NCBI RefSeq assembly: GCF_001625195.1
Contig: NC_054391.1
Span: 9,004,552 to 9,068,551 of the forward strand
Direction of reading: 5' to 3'
Length of the DNA: 64,000 nucleotides
DNA from: Drechmeria coniospora
Taxonomy: Eukaryota; Ascomycota; Sordariomycetes; Hypocreales; Ophiocordycipitaceae
Each line of letters opens with the position of its first letter. Positions within the stretch are counted from its first letter, which is position 1. Made by a program: the position numbers and the translations under genes. Positions 59,362-64,000 of the stretch are shown piece after piece. The notes under the pieces were generated by a model that saw only the letters and a list, made by a program, of their open reading frames with translations, was not told the origin of the DNA and made no database searches.

Positions 59362-62300
59362 CAACCAACCACCAAAACCAACCGCCAACCAACCACCAAC
59401 CAACCATCCTGGCCCGGTCTGAGATTGTGGCATCCATCTCCTCGCCGCCGCAGCCATGGGCCGCTCTGGAGCATGCCTGCAAACGCCGCTGAGTGTCGGC
59501 ACACGTACGCCGCGCCGCTGCCACGAACCAGGTCGTCGTGGGAAACCTGCCTGTCCCTCCCAACCTTGTACCAGATTCGTCCGACGCTCCACAACGTCGG
59601 CCGCCGTGGATGCAAACGCCGATGCCTCGACATTTTCTTGCGAGCACCACGACCATCGTCCCATCGATTTGGGAGCCGTGCAAGTCGTCGTCGGTAGCAA
59701 CCACAATCACCGGTACTTCTTGCGCGTCGTTCGGATGCCTCCCCTACATAGCAAAGGGAACCGGCCCTCATTCGTGCTCGTACCTTCTTCCACGCATGCG
59801 TATGCCTCGACGGGAATTTGCCATGCCCGTGGAGCTGCCATGCCCGTGGAGCGAGCATGCCACCGTCGCTGGTACGGGCCGTCGGCATGTTGGCACCGCT
59901 CTTGCCGGAGTCCCCGTCCTCGTAACTTTCCGCCGTGGAGCTTTCCACTTTTGGGCGGACCGTAAAGGCTCGAGACATGCCAAGCCAAGCCAGCATCTCG
60001 ATTGATTGGATGACGAACCCGTATCTCGACTTATAACCCTCCGTGCCGTGGTATAGCCCGGGAAGCCTCCTTGACCATCTGTCGTTTCCTCCGCCAATGT
60101 CCAGCCGGCATGCAAGCTTTCGGCCTGTCAATCGCTCGTCGTTGATCCCTCGGGAAGACAATTCATCTCCGTCGCACCATCCGACCTTGCCGTGCACGTG
60201 TACCGCGGCCGACCGGTGGGGGAACCGTCCAAGGATCGGAGGCCATGCGGACGAACCGCCTTGCGTAGAGTGGCCGGCGTCGATGCCGAGCGGCGGTGAT
60301 GCGAGACCTCTGGCATCGTGCCATCGTCGCCGTTGGCGATGCAGCCACCCTGCGACGAAATCCACTTTCCCCCATCAACTCGGCTTCCCTGCAGGGCCCG
60401 CCGCCATGCTGGAGGAGATGTGCTGCGTTCCGTGGCGAGTCCCGGCGAGCCGAAACAGACTTGCGAATTCCTCGCCGACGAGGGGAAGCATCGGGCTCAG
60501 GAATAGAATGAGTCTCGACGGCCTTGCTGGCCACCGACGGTCCGCCCCCAGCATTGAATGCCACGTCCGTCTTCACGCAGAGGGACGGCGTCAAGCAAGC
60601 CTCGAGCGTAGCCCGTCAGGCTGGGCCCGGGCCTGACGAGACCGATAAATAAATACCCTTGCGGCGACGAGGTGCCCTGATCCAGGGATGCCGCCGTTCT
60701 CGAGGGCGATTCCTGGGGCTCAGAAACACAGTACCCTGTTCCGAACCGCCTTGCGCAGGTGGTGGGAACCGACGAGTATGCAGGAGGATTTGCTGCCAAC
60801 CGCGAGTGGCGTGGCTGTTGGCATTGGTCGAGAGCCTTGGGCGCTGAAACTCGGATCGGCTACCCTTCCCACGACGCAAACGACGAGAGAGTATACCCCA
60901 TACTCCGTCGACGAAAAGCAATTACGTGGCATGCCCAAGCCGTTCAGAGTGGTGGCAGCCCGATGTCTGGGGTTGACTGCTGCATAATCGTAAAACGTGT
61001 ACTCGCCTGTACATGCACGCACGTACTTGCAGAGCTCGGACGTGACTGATCACCAGCATATCCTTCGAAGACGGTGGTTTTCGTCCGAGCTCTAGGCCTT
61101 CCAAGGGTTGGACCTGCGTTGACGATTCTCCTGGGAGACGTCCTGCGTTGGCAGTCGTCGGCTCGGTGCCAAGAGCGAGGCACACGACATGGCGTGCTGA
61201 ACCGGCTTCATGATTGCTTCTTTTGCCGACAGCTCTCTATCCGTCGCAGCACGACGGCGCAATTCGTGTAACCGAGGCGGGTTTCAGTCCCGTGCCTATG
61301 CCCGGCGTGCTTGCCCCCATCTTTGGCCGTTTGCCTTGGTTGTGCCGTGTTTGGTGCACGAGGCCGGAGGTACGTACACTCGAGTTATTTTGGCATCGAA
61401 TGCCATCCTCCGCCGCTTGTGCACAGCAACACGCAAAGGCGCATCTTTCCATGGCGCCCCGACACGCCATACGAGTCAAACAGGACAAGTGTCGCGACCT
61501 TTAGGTCCGAGGGATGTTGGTCGAGTGAACGAGTGCCCGTCCGGTAGGGAGCAGGCCGAGATCGAGGTCGACGACGGATGCTCGGCGGAGCTACTGGACC
61601 TCTCTGACGCTCTCTGACGCACGCGAGGGCGTCAAGAATCGTCGACTGTCGAACCTGCCACGCCCGTCGACGCAGAACACGCACGCTTCCCACGGATCCC
61701 GTCCGGCGTATTGTGCTGCTTTCCCGAATCTCACGCGACCATGCAGGCAAGGTCTGGACGATATGCCAAAGCTGCGCAATCTTCCGTAGCCGGCACATGA
61801 CGTCGTCGTCATTTGCGGCTTCTCGTAACGGGCTCTGCAGGCCCCCGCGGTGCCACATTTCCAAGTCGCCGGGGGCAGGCTCTCGTTAGATAGATTGGTC
61901 GCTCGATACGGCCAAGATGGAGCGTACACCTGCAGGCAAGTACCTGAGCTCGCCGTCTCCAACCCATGCACGAGCTCTAGCCCGCCATTTGTGCGTCAGC
62001 CTCCCATGCTCAACCGTCTTGGGAAGGGGGAGGGGTGTTCGGCAACCATGGCTTGGTGCTCAGTGGACGCGAGGCCCATGGACGAGCGGGTTAGGGGATC
62101 CACAGCAGTATGTCGGCTATCTCCAATGTCACCCTTGCTTGAGCTGATCCCCCCCAGAACCGTAGCTCCGGGATGTCTTTGGCCAGCCGTGTTGGGAATG
62201 GAAGAGACAGGTCGAATAAATCAGATATATGACTTATCCGAACGGGCTCCCAAGAGCGTAGCGGCGCCTGCATGTGTTCAGGTACAGATGTACGAGCACC

Positions 62301-64000
62301 GCTTCCCACCTCGGACTCGGCCCAGGCTAGTTGCGCCTGACCACCGCTGTGACTTGTGACGGCGGAAGTTGGACACTTGCTGCGCCGGCTCGCTGCTGGT
62401 ATTAGTAGTGGCATGCAGGGTACGCAGCTGGACCGCAGCTGGACCCCGATGGCCAAGCTTGTGCGAGGGAGAACGTATTGCTGCCCGGCGCGGCATCACG
62501 ATACGTACTGCGCGCAAGCCGCAGGATCATGGCCGAGCGTTGGCGACGCCCCTGCAACAGCAACAGTCCGGTACCCACGGATTATTTCGACTCGCACCTC
62601 GAGACTCGGCGGTTGCCATCGAAAGTTGGTCGACCTGCGGCGACGGACCCTCCACGACCACCCGTCCGCAGGCGACAGGGTGCGCGAGCGGGCAGGCCAG
62701 GGGTCATGTCGAGCAAGGTTTGGGAATGACATCACGAACCATCTGTGCCCGTCGGCTCGCCGCATGACGGAAAGGGCCCAACGTGGGGAGAGCGGCCACG
62801 TCGAATAGTCGCGCGGATATTCGCCAAGGCGACGAGGACAAACGCCGTGCGCATCCCTCGACTCGCACCTTGCCTCGAATCCACGTGCATGCGACGTCCC
62901 TTGCTTCGTTCCTGGATGCATCCAACATGTCTGCGGAGTTGGACCGGACCTAGATGCCCTCCGACATTGAGACCTACAGAAGCTCGAAACGGGCCTTGCT
63001 TTTTTTCTCCTTCAGGGACCGGAGTCGATGGAAGGCGAGCAATGCACGAGTTGATGCGTGCTGCGGTGCCGACGGCTGGCAAGTTGAGGACCCCTGTCCG
63101 CTCGCCATTGGGAGCTGCAGGAGGAAGGAAGTAGCCGAGCAATGTCATGGTTTGCGCAGTGGACCGTTATCGGTTTCCCTCGGTGAGATATCGCTGTCTC
63201 ACACACGAACGATGTTTGGCCAGGAAATTTGCCATCGTCTCCATTCCAGGAAAGCCCCCATTCCATGGCGGACGTCGTGGAAGCATGAGAAAGTCGCAGG
63301 TACCGGCGGCGAGCGATGATGGCTTGGTGCCGCCAGCGCCACCATTAGCACGCAAACCAGCGAGGTGCCGGGGCGGACCAGGACTGGCATGGCTGCCTCT
63401 TACTCGTGGTAATTGCGGCCGCCGCTCTCACGTACGAACCAGATGCGAAGGCGAGAATTCCAACCGGACGCGTGGAGTACGCGTCTCGTACCTTGGGGCC
63501 AACTTTTGAGACCGGTAGACTTGCGGCGTGGTGTGTAGGACTGATCATGGACGGCAGTAGCGTTTCCCCTGGCGTCGCAGCTCGCTCCTCGCTGTCTTTC
63601 GGTGCTCCCAGTGCCGCTTGGTGCCTGCATCGGTTGGTGTCAGAACCTGTCTGGGATGGCCTGCACTAATGGAATAGTTGACATGCCTCCCCGCAAGTAC
63701 TCGTATGCTGGACTCGCACTCGTTGGCAGTGCAATGCCGAGTGCACGTAGAGTGCATGTACCGTACCGTACTGTACTGTACTGTACTCGGTACTCCCTAC
63801 TCCGTTGTCCTGCTCACTCCATCTTTTTCGTACCGAGTACGGAGACGTCTGCTCGTTTGCCTGTCTGAGCTGCGGCCAGTTTGCGACCCCCGGTCGAGCG
63901 GTGACGGACCACTGATGCGAGGAGCTGAGAAGCGGGCCTCGGCAGCGACCGTTCATGCAGGCATCTTGCCGGTCTAGCAGGAGGCTCCACAGCATCTAGG

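Larger units (their letters stand above)
53733..64000. other. 10.3-kb gene-poor, tandem-repeat-rich region
   Basis: From the GCD1 stop to the window edge I can support no protein or RNA gene. Open frames up to about 370 codons exist (for example 59250-60365 minus, 57070-57840 plus), but they overlap each other on both strands, have no recognisable domains and look like GC-rich chance frames. The first 5 kb hold at least eight separate tandem arrays, listed individually. From about 59.4 to 63.6 kb the DNA is less repetitive but still featureless to me; the last 250 bp are again motif-rich. Confidence 0.5.

Noticed and set aside
59250..60365. 371-codon minus-strand open frame in the right gene-poor stretch
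   Set aside because: No recognisable domain, crosses a tandem repeat, and several other frames are equally open there.

Overview
This is a window of nuclear DNA from a filamentous ascomycete. The protein set points to Sordariomycetes, most likely Hypocreales. Evidence: short spliceosomal introns (about 50-100 nt) with fungal splice sites, a fungal Zn2Cys6 regulator, an ERT1/AcuK-type PAS regulator, a Hog1 MAP kinase, a YSAV-tailed Atg27, a glutamine-rich Spt20, and a GC-rich coding third position that produces long false antisense frames. Species cannot be named from the sequence alone.

Layout. 1-1124: 3' part of an ERT1/AcuK-type gluconeogenesis regulator (+), cut by the window edge. 3271-5697: Zn2Cys6 transcription factor (-). 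5698-16585: a 10.9-kb stretch with no gene I can support. 16586-20307: UFD2, a U-box ubiquitin ligase (-, 6 exons). 22135-23718: RING/TRAF-zinc-finger protein (-). 25765-27383: HOG1 MAP kinase (+, 9 exons). 28237-28399: a tRNA-Pro gene that appears to carry two nested interruptions. 29381-32515: QNS1, glutamine-dependent NAD+ synthetase (+, 18 exons). 33851-36176: hormone-sensitive-lipase-type hydrolase (+). 36723-38709: glutamate decarboxylase (+). 39490-40981: ARG8 acetylornithine aminotransferase (-). 42313-43564: ATG27 (-). 44584-47755: SPT20 of SAGA (-). 49365-50690: a PEX22-like membrane protein (-), divergent from 51647-53732: GCD1, eIF2B gamma (+). 53733-64000: a second gene-poor stretch packed with tandem repeats.

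The protein genes are ordinary housekeeping, stress and metabolic genes, and nothing suggests a biosynthetic cluster. Linked themes are weak: GAD1 and ARG8 are convergent PLP enzymes of glutamate/arginine metabolism, and UFD2, ATG27 and the RING protein all belong to protein turnover.

The most unusual items are structural. (1) The tRNA-Pro gene reads as canonical tRNA-Pro(CGG) with a normal intron at 37/38 only if a further 56-nt GT...AG segment with an ACTAAC branch-like motif is also removed. (2) At least four GC-AG introns occur among about 45. (3) QNS1 has 17 introns and an 11-nt exon. (4) Poly-C runs sit in introns and 5' leaders almost always on the sense strand. (5) A GTACGGAGTAC-type motif is dispersed through intergenic DNA only. 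Splice sites were assigned by hand from reading frame and remembered family conservation; no alignment or transcript data were available.
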